From: Candidatus Aegiribacteria sp.
GTDB lineage: Bacteria; Fermentibacterota; Fermentibacteria; Fermentibacterales; JCC-6
Direction of reading: 5' to 3'
Assembly: GCA_013138965.1 (NCBI GenBank)
Contig: WTBT01000042.1
Coordinates: forward strand, 1-64,000
Length of the DNA stretch: 64,000 nucleotides
Shown: one piece after another, positions 22,653 through 32,307 of the stretch
Layout of the letters: each line of letters begins with the position of its first letter
How positions within the stretch are numbered: position 1 is the first letter of the stretch
Notes under the pieces: generated by a model
What the model was told of the DNA's origin: nothing
Databases searched by the model: none
Seen by the model: the letters and a program-made list of their open reading frames with translations, nothing else
Position numbers and translations under genes: made by a program

Positions 22653-23705
22653 ATGAAATACGTATCACTCGCTATATCCATAGGTATTACCCTGATGACT
22701 TTCGGCATTTCAGGCTGCCTTACGGATCCGTACAGTGTAGGAGAACCGGATTCTCTTTTCTCCGAATATGTTCTTGTCTGGGATCTGATGGACAGTCACT
22801 ACGCCTGTTTTTTTGCGAAAGAGAATGTGAACTGGGATGAGCTATACCAGAAATACAGAGGCGCTGCCAACAACCTGAGAAGCAGGGATGAGCTTGTCGA
22901 TCTCTGCCTTCAGCTGCTCGGTGAGCTTTCGGATCAGAACCTGGCCCTGCGGAATTCAGCCGGCGCCAGGATGGAAAGCTGGAACCAGGGTCACTTCGTG
23001 AACTGGGATTTAAATGTCTGGCAGGATTACATGCTGGAATGGTCCCCGTCGAGTTACGTCGAAGAACTGAAACCCTCCGGAGCAAGGGTGTTTTTCCCTA
23101 CTTCCACAGATACCGTAGGATACGTATATATAAGCGATATGGGGAAAGGGTTCGGCGATTGGAGAGCATTTTATGATACAACAGAAGTGATTAATTGCTG
23201 CAGCGGTCTTATTCTGGATCTTCGCATGTGCGGCTGCAGCGGTTACGAGATGAACGCGTTCTACACTTGCGGAAGGTTCGTTGATGAGCGTCTTCTGGGT
23301 TTCTACAGAGCTTTCAGGGCAGGCTCCGGAAGAAACGACATGGGCGAGATGCTGCCAGTATGGGCGTGCAGAAACGGCGCATGGCAGTTCACAAAGCCCA
23401 TAGTTCTTCTCACGGGCAGATATACCCAGGGCGCGGCCGAGCAGATGGTCCTGCTTCTGAAAACTCAGCAGCATGTTACCGTTATAGGGGATACCACAGC
23501 CGGTTTTGCCAATACTGCCGTCTCATTCAACCTTACTGAAGGCTGGACCATTGAGATACCTTCGCTGGTAACCTATTCCCCCGACAGCACCCTTATTCTC
23601 AATTCAGGAATAGCTCCCGAGATTTACGTCCCGGTTTCCGAGGCTGATTTTGCAGCCGGAATAGACCCGGTACTTGATGCCGCCCTTGAAATGATCCTGC
23701 AGTAA
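22653..23705 (+). CDS. S41-peptidase-like lipoprotein, catalytic serine apparently lost
   Basis: The 350-residue protein has a lipobox at ISGC (Cys 22). The layout follows S41/tail-specific proteases: an N-terminal helical region (VWDLMDSHYACFFAKENVNWDELYQKY), then GYVYISDMGKG, LILDLRMCGCSG, and the nucleophile segment LLTGRYTQGAAEQM at residues 252-265. There the active-site Ser of S-A-A-E is Gly 260. The follow-on VIGDTTAGFANT is conserved. The PDZ domain seems missing. It is probably a non-catalytic peptide- or ligand-binding envelope protein. Start ATG 22653 has no strong ribosome site. Confidence 0.75.
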   Translation: MKYVSLAISIGITLMTFGISGCLTDPYSVGEPDSLFSEYVLVWDLMDSHYACFFAKENVNWDELYQKYRGAANNLRSRDELVDLCLQLLGELSDQNLALRNSAGARMESWNQGHFVNWDLNVWQDYMLEWSPSSYVEELKPSGARVFFPTSTDTVGYVYISDMGKGFGDWRAFYDTTEVINCCSGLILDLRMCGCSGYEMNAFYTCGRFVDERLLGFYRAFRAGSGRNDMGEMLPVWACRNGAWQFTKPIVLLTGRYTQGAAEQMVLLLKTQQHVTVIGDTTAGFANTAVSFNLTEGWTIEIPSLVTYSPDSTLILNSGIAPEIYVPVSEADFAAGIDPVLDAALEMILQ

Positions 23706-23710
23706 ACTGG

Positions 23711-24712
23711 CTATTCAGCAGTAAGAGCCAGCAGCGTCCCTCCAGGGCTTATCGCAAGGTCAAGTGGATAGCCCTGCAGATCGATCTGATTTTCGATGAA
23801 ATAGTTACCGCAGTTGTAAGAGACCAGCCTGCTGGTGTTATCTCCCAGATAACTGAGCACATAAACACGGCTGCCGTCAGGTTTGACGCACATGTAGTGG
23901 ATATCTCCTTCAATGGGCACTGATCCGGTGTATAACGGCAAAGGAGGCATAGTACCCGGAAAATAGCGCAGTATGGTAACGATTTTATCTGTTGATTTGC
24001 TGATAACAGCGCAGAAAGTAGTATCATTCGGGATTGTTTCAATGGCCTGTATCGCAGGTAAATGGTGCATTGCTCTTCGCCGCATCACCGTTTCTCCGAT
24101 AGAAACAAGTTCTGTTCCCCCGAGGGTTCCAACGAGCATGGAATCTAGATCCTGATCGATAGCCATGCAAATGGGGCTGATTGGCAGGGCGCAGGTTCTG
24201 GATATTCTGTTGTTCTCTTTTCTGACTTCGAAGATCTTGTGCGAAGTTCCCCCGGCCACATAAAAGCAGGGCTTTCCGACGACTATTTCAATATCCACAG
24301 GAGTTTCGCAGATGCTGAAAGTGTCCATAACTTCCATATCCGGCACATGCATTTCCACTATCTGTCCCAGTGCTCCGATTATGTAGACGCTGCTCTCGGT
24401 TGAACTGTACTCTATTTCGGAGTAGCCTGAAGGGGAAGGGCTGCCAATGGTGAAGACACCTGTACGCTGGTGCGTTGCCAGGTCGAAACGTAACACCGTT
24501 CCTTCTGTGGTAGCCACAATGAAGCAGTCGGGAATGATACACAGAGACCTGGCTCCGAAGATGTTTTCGATTGTATTAACAACGGAAAGATCCGCTGCTG
24601 ACATAATAGTGATTCCCGCCTGCAGTGTATGGTCGAACTCCGTAAGATCAGTGCAGCCGATAAGTATCAGAAGCGCCGCCGTGGCGCAGACTATCCGGCA
24701 TCTGATTACCAT
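23711..24712 (-). CDS. beta-propeller (YncE/YVTN-like) lipoprotein coupled to the TonB receptor
   Basis: The 333-residue protein has the signal AALLILIGC, a lipobox with Cys about 20. Repeating segments such as DLSVVNTIENIFG, VLRFDLATHQRTGVF, SEIEYSSTESSVYIIG and CVKPDGSRVYVLSYLGDNTSRLVSYN are typical of YVTN/YncE propellers of about seven blades. The start overlaps the stop of the TonB receptor gene by seven bases (ATGGTAA), so the two are co-translated. It may be the surface or periplasmic partner that binds ligand for the receptor; the ligand is unknown. Confidence 0.8.
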   Translation of the reverse strand: MVIRCRIVCATAALLILIGCTDLTEFDHTLQAGITIMSAADLSVVNTIENIFGARSLCIIPDCFIVATTEGTVLRFDLATHQRTGVFTIGSPSPSGYSEIEYSSTESSVYIIGALGQIVEMHVPDMEVMDTFSICETPVDIEIVVGKPCFYVAGGTSHKIFEVRKENNRISRTCALPISPICMAIDQDLDSMLVGTLGGTELVSIGETVMRRRAMHHLPAIQAIETIPNDTTFCAVISKSTDKIVTILRYFPGTMPPLPLYTGSVPIEGDIHYMCVKPDGSRVYVLSYLGDNTSRLVSYNCGNYFIENQIDLQGYPLDLAISPGGTLLALTAE

Positions 24713-27384
24713 GATATCCCCGCAGACAGGATGAAATGTCTGGCTGGAGACCAGGCCCTCGCGTTACCCGTCGAACCACCCGGATCACCACTTGTGTGGA
24801 AGAGTGAAGTATCGTAAATGTGAACTATATTTTTTCTGTTGAAGAGGTTGAATACTCCCAGCACAAGATTCAGCTCGGTTGAACCTATGCTGAACATTCT
24901 TGAAAGGACAATATCAGTCTGCGTGGAAAAGGGATACCTTTCTGTATTGGTTTCGACAAGTTCCGCCTCTACCGGGGGAAGTGTATACGGCATCCCGCTG
25001 CCGTAATTCCAGGAAATACCAAGCCTGGTGTTTTCCAGGGGATGGATTCCCGCCACTTCCGGCCCCTCCGATTCAAAAGACCTCACCTCAATGGAGGCAG
25101 ATACCGTATGTGTCTGATCCCAATCAAGGTAGTTATCCTCGTTGGAAATGTATAAAACTCCCATCTGAGCATAATTGTACCCCTCCAGCATGGATGAGTA
25201 TTTGCCCTTGGCAATGGAAAGAGCATACGAGATCTGTCCTGAAATATTGCTTCCCGCTCTCCTGTTGAGGGTTGCTTCAATGCCTCTCACCATTCCATGG
25301 CTGTCGTCGTTGGAAAAAACGTAGTAAGTGCCCTCACTGTGGTCTTTGGTGTTCACCAGGCCTGTAATATCCTTGTAATAGGCGGCCAGTGAAAGCTCAG
25401 TGGTCCTGTCGATAAAATGTCTTATCCCGACTTCAAAGATCTGCGTCATCTCAGGATCAAGGTCGGGGTTGCCGGCCACTATCCTGTTCTCGGCAAGGTT
25501 GTAGGATGTCTCAAGGAAGAGACAGTTCATGGAAGGCATCTGGAAATGGTGTCCGTACGTTGAGAAGAAAACGGAAGTTTCGCTGAAGGGAACGGAGAAG
25601 CCCACCCTTGGGCTGATATGCCACTTTGTTTTAACCCGGACGTTGTCACCGGTTTCTGAAACGAATACCGAGGTATTGGCATTGAACATATCGGCCCTGA
25701 GCCCGGCTGTGGTTATTACTCCTCCTCCAAATCTGTAACTTCCCTGGAGGTAGCAGGATCCCGAATGAGGGTAAGCGTCCCACTGAGAAATGAATATGTT
25801 GCCGAAGGTCTCGGCGTAGACATTGTACTGGTAAAGATCGTAGTAGTTGCCTGAAACCCCCGCCTTTATGCGTGCCCTGGTATTGGGGTTCGAGTCAAAG
25901 CCAACCATTATGCTGCTCACCTTTGCTTTGGAATCGAACCACACATTAGGGTGTGTCCCCGTGTGATAGAAACCGAGAGAGTCGGTAATCCTTTCTTCAG
26001 GCTGATACTGCGTGAACCAGTAGGTGGGGTTTGTGTTCTCTCCGATGTAGCCGCCCCCCTGTCTCCGTATGCGGTTCCAGTCCTGGAACTTCATAATACT
26101 CATAGTGAGCTTGAGGCAGGTTTCACTCCCCAGAAGCTGCGAGGCATTGAAGGTGATACCGGCTGTTTCACTGAAGAGGATGGGGAGCGCGTAATCCTGA
26201 CTTCTCCCGAGGTATGCGGCGCCATCGATATAGGCCGGGAGATGATACCTGGACCAGGCCCATTCATTCCATCCTGTTTCCCTGCTGGAACCCAGGAAGG
26301 TGAGAGCGAAGCTGGTTCTGTTAAGCGGTCTGTAGGTAAGCTTGGCAACACCCGACATATCAGATTGCCAGTTGTTCTCCCAGCTGCTGCGGGTATCCAG
26401 GGTGTCCCTGCCGCTTAAAGAGATCTGTCCGGACGCGCTGAACCTCATCTGCCCCGGAATACGAATTCCGATGGAAGGAAGAAGCTTTTCCGTGATTGGC
26501 TCAGGGCCGGACACCGACCCCTCAATACCATTCAGGTTACTTCTGCATTGCTCCACATCCGTTTCTTCCATGAAAAGCTGTTTCCCGGATTGAAAGGAAG
26601 CTGTTGTTATGTCTCCGTGCCGGAGTATCAGCGAACCGTGGTAGGAATCAGCACCCTCTTTTCCGATGAGGTTAACAACTCCCGACATGGAATTCCCGTA
26701 TTCAACACCAAGCCCTCCGGTCATCAGTGATGCGTTTGATATAGCGCCAAGGGGCAGTTCCAGGTTGAACTTGTTACTTATGGGAGAGCGGATTGAGACG
26801 CCGTCAAAGAGGTAATCAACCTCTCCGCTGCGGCCGCCCCGCACGTGTACCTCACCGTGGCTGGTTATCACGCCGGGCTGATCGGCCACCACATCAACAA
26901 TACTCTTTGAGGTTATCGTTCTTATCTCAGTGAAGTCCATCAGGTGCAGGGTAGCGGGAACGTCCTGAAGAATGTGGTTTCTTGACTCCCGAACAGTGAT
27001 GATAGTTGAACCCGTGGGATCTTCAGGCAGGTTGAAATCAATCCTGCTCAGCTGATCGGCGATCACGAGAACACCTTCCATCCTGGAGGTGGATCTGCCC
27101 ACCATACTTGCGGTTACAGAGTAATTGCCCGGAGTAACTCCTGCTATGATGTATTCTCCGCTGGCATCCGTCATGGCGCCCAGGTAGGTATCCTCTATCA
27201 TTACAGTGGCTCCGACAAGCGGGTTTCCGTTCGTATCCAAGACGAACCCGCCCACGATCCCCGTTGTAGCTGCGTATGCGGAAAAGGTAAACAATAGCAG
27301 GGAGAATAGTATCAGTAGGGGCGCTTTACGCAGGAAGTTTGCCCGTTGACTGAATAATGCGGAAACTGCCGCTGTTGGTTTCAT
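24706..27384 (-). CDS. TonB-dependent outer-membrane receptor with N-terminal carboxypeptidase-regulatory-like domain
   Basis: Start ATG 27384 follows AAGGGG and gives 892 residues; two earlier in-frame Met exist. After a signal peptide (LLILFSLLLFTFSAYA) comes a CarboxypepD_reg domain (GGFVLDTNGNPLVGATVMIEDTYLG), a TonB-box-like STIITV, and the plug (DVVADQPGVITSHGEVHVRGGRSGEVDYLFDGV). A 22-strand-type barrel with aromatic strand ends follows; the last strand ends FILSAGISW. Such receptors import siderophores, vitamins or glycans using TonB energy, or act as surface adhesion machinery. It is coupled to the propeller lipoprotein downstream. Confidence 0.9.
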   Translation of the reverse strand: MKPTAAVSALFSQRANFLRKAPLLILFSLLLFTFSAYAATTGIVGGFVLDTNGNPLVGATVMIEDTYLGAMTDASGEYIIAGVTPGNYSVTASMVGRSTSRMEGVLVIADQLSRIDFNLPEDPTGSTIITVRESRNHILQDVPATLHLMDFTEIRTITSKSIVDVVADQPGVITSHGEVHVRGGRSGEVDYLFDGVSIRSPISNKFNLELPLGAISNASLMTGGLGVEYGNSMSGVVNLIGKEGADSYHGSLILRHGDITTASFQSGKQLFMEETDVEQCRSNLNGIEGSVSGPEPITEKLLPSIGIRIPGQMRFSASGQISLSGRDTLDTRSSWENNWQSDMSGVAKLTYRPLNRTSFALTFLGSSRETGWNEWAWSRYHLPAYIDGAAYLGRSQDYALPILFSETAGITFNASQLLGSETCLKLTMSIMKFQDWNRIRRQGGGYIGENTNPTYWFTQYQPEERITDSLGFYHTGTHPNVWFDSKAKVSSIMVGFDSNPNTRARIKAGVSGNYYDLYQYNVYAETFGNIFISQWDAYPHSGSCYLQGSYRFGGGVITTAGLRADMFNANTSVFVSETGDNVRVKTKWHISPRVGFSVPFSETSVFFSTYGHHFQMPSMNCLFLETSYNLAENRIVAGNPDLDPEMTQIFEVGIRHFIDRTTELSLAAYYKDITGLVNTKDHSEGTYYVFSNDDSHGMVRGIEATLNRRAGSNISGQISYALSIAKGKYSSMLEGYNYAQMGVLYISNEDNYLDWDQTHTVSASIEVRSFESEGPEVAGIHPLENTRLGISWNYGSGMPYTLPPVEAELVETNTERYPFSTQTDIVLSRMFSIGSTELNLVLGVFNLFNRKNIVHIYDTSLFHTSGDPGGSTGNARAWSPARHFILSAGISW

Positions 27385-27600
27385 CTCAACTTTCCCCTTC
27401 AATGTCATGAAAATGCATTCTAATACTTCAGCATTCAAGCTGCATTCTTTTCAATGTGATGCCAGCTTGATTGTCACGTCAGAAATCACGTAAATACCTA
27501 TCGGCGATACTAATTCCAGCTCATCTGGTCGTATTTGATAACATAACACCTTTCCTGCATGTTTATCGAAAAAGTATCATCCCGCCGGGTGTTTATTCCC

Positions 27601-29589
27601 TTATTCACTATCCAGAGCCTCTCGCACCTTGGCTGCCAGGTCCTCGTTTCTGAACGGCTTGTGGATGAACTGCACTCCCTCTTCCAGCACTCCATGGTGG
27701 GCGATAACGTTGGCTGTGTAGCCGGACATGAACAGGCATTTGAGGTTCGGATTGAAGGAAAGGAGGTTCCTGGCCAGATCCCCCCCGTTCATCTCGGGCA
27801 TAACGACATCGGTCATGAGGAGATCGATCTCGCCGGGGTGCGCCTTAGCCAGGCTGATGGCTTTGCCTGGTGTGGCAGCAGCCATCACGGTATATCCCTC
27901 ATGTTCGAGCATTATCGTGATAAGCTGCAGGATTGATATTTCATCCTCCACAAGAAGGATGGTTTCGTGTCCGCCTCCGGCCGGTTCCGCAGATCCTTCC
28001 TTTTGTATGCCATTGTTTCCGGCCGCGTGCCGGGGCAGGTATATCCTGAAGGTCGTACCCATCTCCGGCTCGCTGTATACGTAGATAAAACCGTCGTTCT
28101 GCTTGACGATTCCGTAGAGTGTGGCCAGCCCAAGACCGGTGCCTTTGCCAATATCTTTTGTAGTGAAAAACGGTTCAAAAAGGCGGCTCATGGTCTGCTT
28201 GTCCATACCGCAGCCGGTGTCGCTTATGGTCAGGAGTACATACTCACCGGGAACGAACCCAGGATGGCCGGCGCAGCAGGCCGCGTCAATGGTGTCGTTT
28301 TTCGTTTGGATGGTGATCCTTCCCACGCCTTTGATGGCGTCCCTTGCGTTGACGCAGAGGTTGGCAAGGATCTGATCGATCTGCACAGGATCCACCTTAA
28401 CCCACCACAGATCCGTCCCGGGCAGAAAGGTGAGATCGATGCCCTCGCCGATTAGCCGCCGTAACATCTTGATCATACCGTCCACAGTTTCATTCAGGTC
28501 AAGTAATCTGGGAGCGATGGTCTGCTTGCGGGCGAAAGCCAGCAACTGCCGTGTCAGGTCAGCGGAGCGCTCGGCGGCCATGCGGATTTCCGTCAAAGAT
28601 ACATGGAGCGGATGGGCTGGGTCCATCTGCTTCAGTATTATTTCTGTATGGCCGAGAATTACGCTCAGCATGTTGTTGAAGTCATGGGCTACACCCCCCG
28701 CCAGACGCCCGACGGATTCCATCTTCTGGGCCTGCTGCAATTGCGCCTGCAGTTTAATCTGCTCGGTGATGTCAGATATAATTCCGACTCCACCCGTAAC
28801 TTGACCGTCATCGATTAGCGGGATCCACTCTGCTCTGATATGTGCTTCTTTCTTGCCGGTATGGGATGTATATACACCTTCATAATGCCCGTGTTCACCT
28901 TTTAATGTTTTGTTAATTTCTTTAAAAAACTCTTTGTTTGGTAATTCATTTATATCCAGGCCAATGAGTATGTCACGAGATGAACCAAAAATAAGCATCG
29001 CGGCATCATTGGATTCTGTAACGATACCTCTGTTATTGTGGTGTATGATCCCGATTGGAGCACTCTCAAAGAACATTCGATGTTTTTCCTCGCTCGCACG
29101 CAGCGCTGCCTCTGCCTGTTTGCATTCAGTGATGTCACGTACGAATTCAACAATACCTGTTACTTCATCCGAATTCGGATCTTTTACAGGATAACTGAAA
29201 AGTTCAATCCATTCTATAGGAGATCCCGGAAGCCCCGGAATGATATTCCATTCTTTTCTGCCGGATTTCAGACAACGAAGGGTTGGGCAGGGAGAACAAG
29301 GCTTATCTGCGTTATGAAAGGCTTTATAGCACTTTTTCCCTTCCAGTGGAAGGTTTTTCTGATACCACCCATTCATTATTTCATTTACATGAGTGACTGT
29401 CAGATCAGGTTTGAGAACGCTGATACCATCCCGCACACTTTCAAATACATTTGTCAGGGATTGTTCACTTACCCGAAGCGCCTCTTCTGCCCTCATGCGT
29501 GCGCTGACAGCTTCGTCCAGCTCGGAAGCCAGTTTCTCGTATTCAGCTTTGCCGAGGCGTACCTCCGCTTCATCATTCCTGTCGGGCAT
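27601..29589 (-). CDS. hybrid sensor histidine kinase: PAS-PAS-HisKA-HATPase-receiver
   Basis: The 662-residue protein starts at ATG behind GGAGGAAA. A coiled coil (1-40) leads into PAS 1 (about 45-155) with CSPCPTLRC, a Cys cluster that could bind a cofactor, and PAS 2 (about 165-285). The dimerisation box GGVAHDFNNMLSVILGH follows, with phospho-acceptor His 302. ATP-binding boxes are NARDAIKG, DTGCGMD and GTGLGLATLYGIVKQ. The C-terminal receiver has phospho-acceptor Asp 594 in LLMTDVVMPEMNG and a late HKPF Lys. No membrane helix is present, so it is a cytoplasmic sensor. No cognate regulator is adjacent. Confidence 0.93.
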   Translation of the reverse strand: MPDRNDEAEVRLGKAEYEKLASELDEAVSARMRAEEALRVSEQSLTNVFESVRDGISVLKPDLTVTHVNEIMNGWYQKNLPLEGKKCYKAFHNADKPCSPCPTLRCLKSGRKEWNIIPGLPGSPIEWIELFSYPVKDPNSDEVTGIVEFVRDITECKQAEAALRASEEKHRMFFESAPIGIIHHNNRGIVTESNDAAMLIFGSSRDILIGLDINELPNKEFFKEINKTLKGEHGHYEGVYTSHTGKKEAHIRAEWIPLIDDGQVTGGVGIISDITEQIKLQAQLQQAQKMESVGRLAGGVAHDFNNMLSVILGHTEIILKQMDPAHPLHVSLTEIRMAAERSADLTRQLLAFARKQTIAPRLLDLNETVDGMIKMLRRLIGEGIDLTFLPGTDLWWVKVDPVQIDQILANLCVNARDAIKGVGRITIQTKNDTIDAACCAGHPGFVPGEYVLLTISDTGCGMDKQTMSRLFEPFFTTKDIGKGTGLGLATLYGIVKQNDGFIYVYSEPEMGTTFRIYLPRHAAGNNGIQKEGSAEPAGGGHETILLVEDEISILQLITIMLEHEGYTVMAAATPGKAISLAKAHPGEIDLLMTDVVMPEMNGGDLARNLLSFNPNLKCLFMSGYTANVIAHHGVLEEGVQFIHKPFRNEDLAAKVREALDSE

Positions 29590-29964
29590 ATTTGTTTCCT
29601 CCGTAGATTTATCCTCCGGTTAACATTCAAACCCTCCAGTACATGACCCCGAACGATTGGTTGGCAGGATTCTATTCGTTGGAATTCATACCTCAATGTA
29701 ACCTGCGTATTAAATTATTCGTGCCTATGATATATTCCACAGGCAATAAAAACAATGGGATGGGGAAGCAACACTTCTATACAGGCCCATAGACCGATAT
29801 GCGCCTTACGCTGCTTGATGAAAAGGGCTTCGTTCCCAATCTCCCCGCCTGTCAAGTAACTTCATGCCTGCAACTCCTGCTCATATCCAGCTCCGATGGC
29901 CAGGCATATCGGATGGTTCCAGGGGCGGTAGTTGAACCACAGGATGCAGATCGAATTACTGCAT
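29590..29964. other. intergenic stretch, no gene seen
   Basis: About 375 bases lie between the kinase start and the tautomerase stop, both on the minus strand. A weak 64-codon frame on the plus strand has no ribosome site and no family resemblance. The stretch probably holds the kinase promoter. Confidence 0.35.
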
Positions 29965-30165
29965 TCAGACATCCTTTTTGTGCAGGTCAATGATCAACTG
30001 TCCTCCAACCCCCACATTGTCCGGAGAGTTTTCATGAAGCAGGATGACTACTGTCTGTGCCGGCAGCCCGTATAGTGTGGTTGCGGCGTTGGTTACGTCC
30101 TTTACGAACTGGCGCTTCTTGTCCACGTCTGTAACCTTTGGTCCATCAACTTTGATGAGTGGCAT
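29965..30165 (-). CDS. 4-oxalocrotonate tautomerase family protein (DmpI type)
   Basis: Start ATG 30165 lies behind AGGAGGATC; this choice places Pro directly after Met (MPLIKVDGPK), the catalytic amino-terminal proline of the family. The 66 residues include DVDKKRQFVKDVTNAA, YGLPAQTVVILLHENSPDNVGVGG, matching DmpI-type enzymes of about 63 residues. It should form an oligomer and catalyse keto-enol tautomerisation; the substrate is unknown. Contrast the exported two-repeat relative at 7289. Confidence 0.9.
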   Translation of the reverse strand: MPLIKVDGPKVTDVDKKRQFVKDVTNAATTLYGLPAQTVVILLHENSPDNVGVGGQLIIDLHKKDV

Positions 30166-30538
30166 TCTGATCCTCCTAAACACCTCAAATCAGCAGACAA
30201 GCAGATCGAGTTATAATCCAATGCCGCAGTTCTGCTGGATTTGTTGGCGGAACTATTTCCGCCTTATGATCACGTTTTCTACGAATAGTACTTACCGGTT
30301 TATCACTGGTACGATAGCTTCTTTGTTCTGTCCTTTTCCGGTTTCGTTTTTCGGCGACGGCTTTTTGTTCTATGGGCCCGATTTCCCTCTTGTTCTTTGT
30401 GCTCAAGCCAGCGCCGTTTTTTTCTCGTCAACTTTTTCTTCTACCGTTTTGGTGTCCTATGGAGTAATTGCAGCAACACTATAAAGTTCTATACCACTGA
30501 TTACTGATATTGCCAAACTGCCCAAGCCGCCAGATCCT
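30166..30538. other. pyrimidine-rich intergenic stretch, no convincing gene
   Basis: The plus strand is rich in T and C between 30320 and 30450. The minus strand therefore reads as very basic short peptides (for example 30303-30431, 42 codons rich in Arg and Lys), which I take as a composition effect. No RNA fold was recognised. Confidence 0.35.
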
Positions 30539-30581
30539 CATTACTCTGAAAGCCCGGACAGAGTGGCTACAGTCTTTATTC
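30539..30581. repeat. 43-bp direct repeat, left copy flanking the DUF4143 ATPase gene
   Basis: It matches 31948-31990 at 36 of 43 positions, sharing CATTACTCT, AAAGCCCG and ACAGAG blocks. The copies lie just before and just after the ATPase gene at 30644-31936, in the same orientation. Confidence 0.65.
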
Positions 30582-30643
30582 ATATCTCTCCCTATTGACA
30601 AGACAAGATACCGCCATATCTTTCCCTATAAGAAGGGATTGAT

Positions 30644-31936
30644 ATGGCAACAGCAGTTATAGAACAGATTGTAACAGAGGGGTTGAATCTCCATCCTCCG
30701 TCGATGATACGCAGGGAGCTGAAACTCCCCGCCGTACCGGATCTTGCTACCGTAATACTGGGTATGAGACGAACGGGAAAGACCTGGTTCATGTATCAGG
30801 CGATAGGAGATCTTCTTGATGAAGGAATCCCTCGAGAGAGAATCCTCTATATCAATTTCGAGGATGACCGGCTTGGTGAGTTAGATCATAGACAGATGAG
30901 ATTAATAGAAGAGGAATACTTCAGAAGGTTCCCTGAACTCAGAAACGAATTGGTATGGTTCTTCCTTGATGAGGTTCAGGAGGTGGGAGGCTGGGAGAGT
31001 TATACAAGAACCCTCCTCGACAGGAGAGGCCCAAGGCTGATATTAAGCGGGTCCTCTTCAAGGCTTCTAAGCGGTGAAGTCGCAACACAGATGCGCGGTC
31101 GATCACTGACCCTTGAAGTAAAGCCATTCAGTTTCAGAGAATACCTTAAATGGAGGGGATTGTCCCCGGAAAGGTATCCCGAAGGCTCTACGCGCCCATT
31201 AATGGAGAAATCCTTTCTTGAATACCTGGATACAGGCGGCTTTCCTGCTGTTCTTCCACTTGAAGACATGTTCCATCGTCAGCTTCTCCAGAATTATGTG
31301 AATACCGTGATATTCAGGGACGTAATAGACCGCTGGGGTGTGACGAACATTACTCTGCTTAAATATGTAGTCCGGAGATTACTTGTATCCTGCAGCTGCA
31401 GGACATCCGTTAACAGGATATTCAAAGAGGCTCGATCACAAGGGTTGCATTGCTCGAAAAATACAGTTTATGACTATCTGGGTTACCTTGAGGATGCATA
31501 TATGGTTGAGAGTATGTTCATCGAGACAGCAAGTGAACGGAGGAGGATGACAAATCCCAGGAAAGTCTATGCAATTGATCCGGGGCTTGTAAACGCCTTT
31601 GTGGGACAAAGCGGTGGATGGGGTCTGGGAAGGGCGCTGGAAGATGCGGTATTCGTGGAACTTCGCAGACGAGGCCGCACACCATCATATGTTATGCTGA
31701 AAGATGGATTCGAGATCGACTTTTCGTTCAGGGATGAAGCGGGTGAACAAATTCTTATGCAGGTCTGCTCGAAACTCGACGAACAGAATGTTCTGGAGAG
31801 AGAGACAAGAGCTCTGGCAGCTGATCCCAGGAAAGTTCGGAGACAGATAATAACCCTTCACGAGGAAAGAAATATCACCAGGGATGGTCTGGAGATAGAA
31901 ATACTTCCTGCGTGGAAATGGTTCATAAACATTTGA
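30644..31936 (+). CDS. AAA_14/DUF4143 family ATP-binding protein
   Basis: The protein has 430 residues. Walker A GMRRTGKTW (about 39-47) and Walker B WFFLDEVQEV (about 104-113) are followed by the sensor ILSGSSSRLLSGE and RGRSLTLEVKPFSFREYL. A winged-helix and DUF4143 nuclease-like end carries FEIDFSF and LMQVCSKL. This is a very common accessory ATPase family of unknown role, often multicopy and linked to TA or defence genes. It is flanked by 43-base direct repeats, suggesting it moved or was copied as a cassette. Paralogues are at 34295 (truncated) and 35480. Confidence 0.87.
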   Translation: MATAVIEQIVTEGLNLHPPSMIRRELKLPAVPDLATVILGMRRTGKTWFMYQAIGDLLDEGIPRERILYINFEDDRLGELDHRQMRLIEEEYFRRFPELRNELVWFFLDEVQEVGGWESYTRTLLDRRGPRLILSGSSSRLLSGEVATQMRGRSLTLEVKPFSFREYLKWRGLSPERYPEGSTRPLMEKSFLEYLDTGGFPAVLPLEDMFHRQLLQNYVNTVIFRDVIDRWGVTNITLLKYVVRRLLVSCSCRTSVNRIFKEARSQGLHCSKNTVYDYLGYLEDAYMVESMFIETASERRRMTNPRKVYAIDPGLVNAFVGQSGGWGLGRALEDAVFVELRRRGRTPSYVMLKDGFEIDFSFRDEAGEQILMQVCSKLDEQNVLERETRALAADPRKVRRQIITLHEERNITRDGLEIEILPAWKWFINI

Positions 31937-31947
31937 TAGAATCTCCG

Positions 31948-31990
31948 CATTACTCTAAAAGCCCGTACAGAGGGGTTATAGACTCTATTC
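31948..31990. repeat. 43-bp direct repeat, right copy flanking the DUF4143 ATPase gene
   Basis: Partner of 30539-30581, starting 12 bases after the ATPase stop codon. Confidence 0.65.
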
Positions 31991-32307
31991 GTGCGGATAG
32001 AGAATTGCATTGACAATTAGCACAACTGTGGCGTCCTCAGATCAATTCAAACCTGACGCTTCTTCTCCACATCCTCTACCATTCACCGCGCTCTACAGAT
32101 TTCCGACCGTTTTATCGCACTCTGGCTCAGGGGAAGATTTGCCGGTTCATATCCATGAGTTTCGTTCACTCTATCACCCTCTGAAAAATTCTTTTCGAAA
32201 TAGGTTTGTGAACGCCTTCATAAGGAATTGACACGACCTGTTCAGTGCTGTTAGTAATTCCATTGCGCGAGAAAGCCTGATCATCTGAAAATTTCGAAGG
32301 AGAAATA
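31991..32307. other. intergenic stretch, no gene seen
   Basis: No supported reading frame; a short plus-strand frame at 32010-32231 lacks a ribosome site. TCGAAGGAGAAATA just before 32308 is the ribosome site of the next gene. Confidence 0.35.

Noticed and set aside
29799-29993. 64-codon plus-strand frame before the tautomerase
   Set aside because: It overlaps the tautomerase end, has no ribosome site and no recognisable pattern.
30303-30431. 42-codon very basic open frame on the minus strand
   Set aside because: Explained by pyrimidine-rich plus-strand composition; TTG start without a proper ribosome site and no recognised family.
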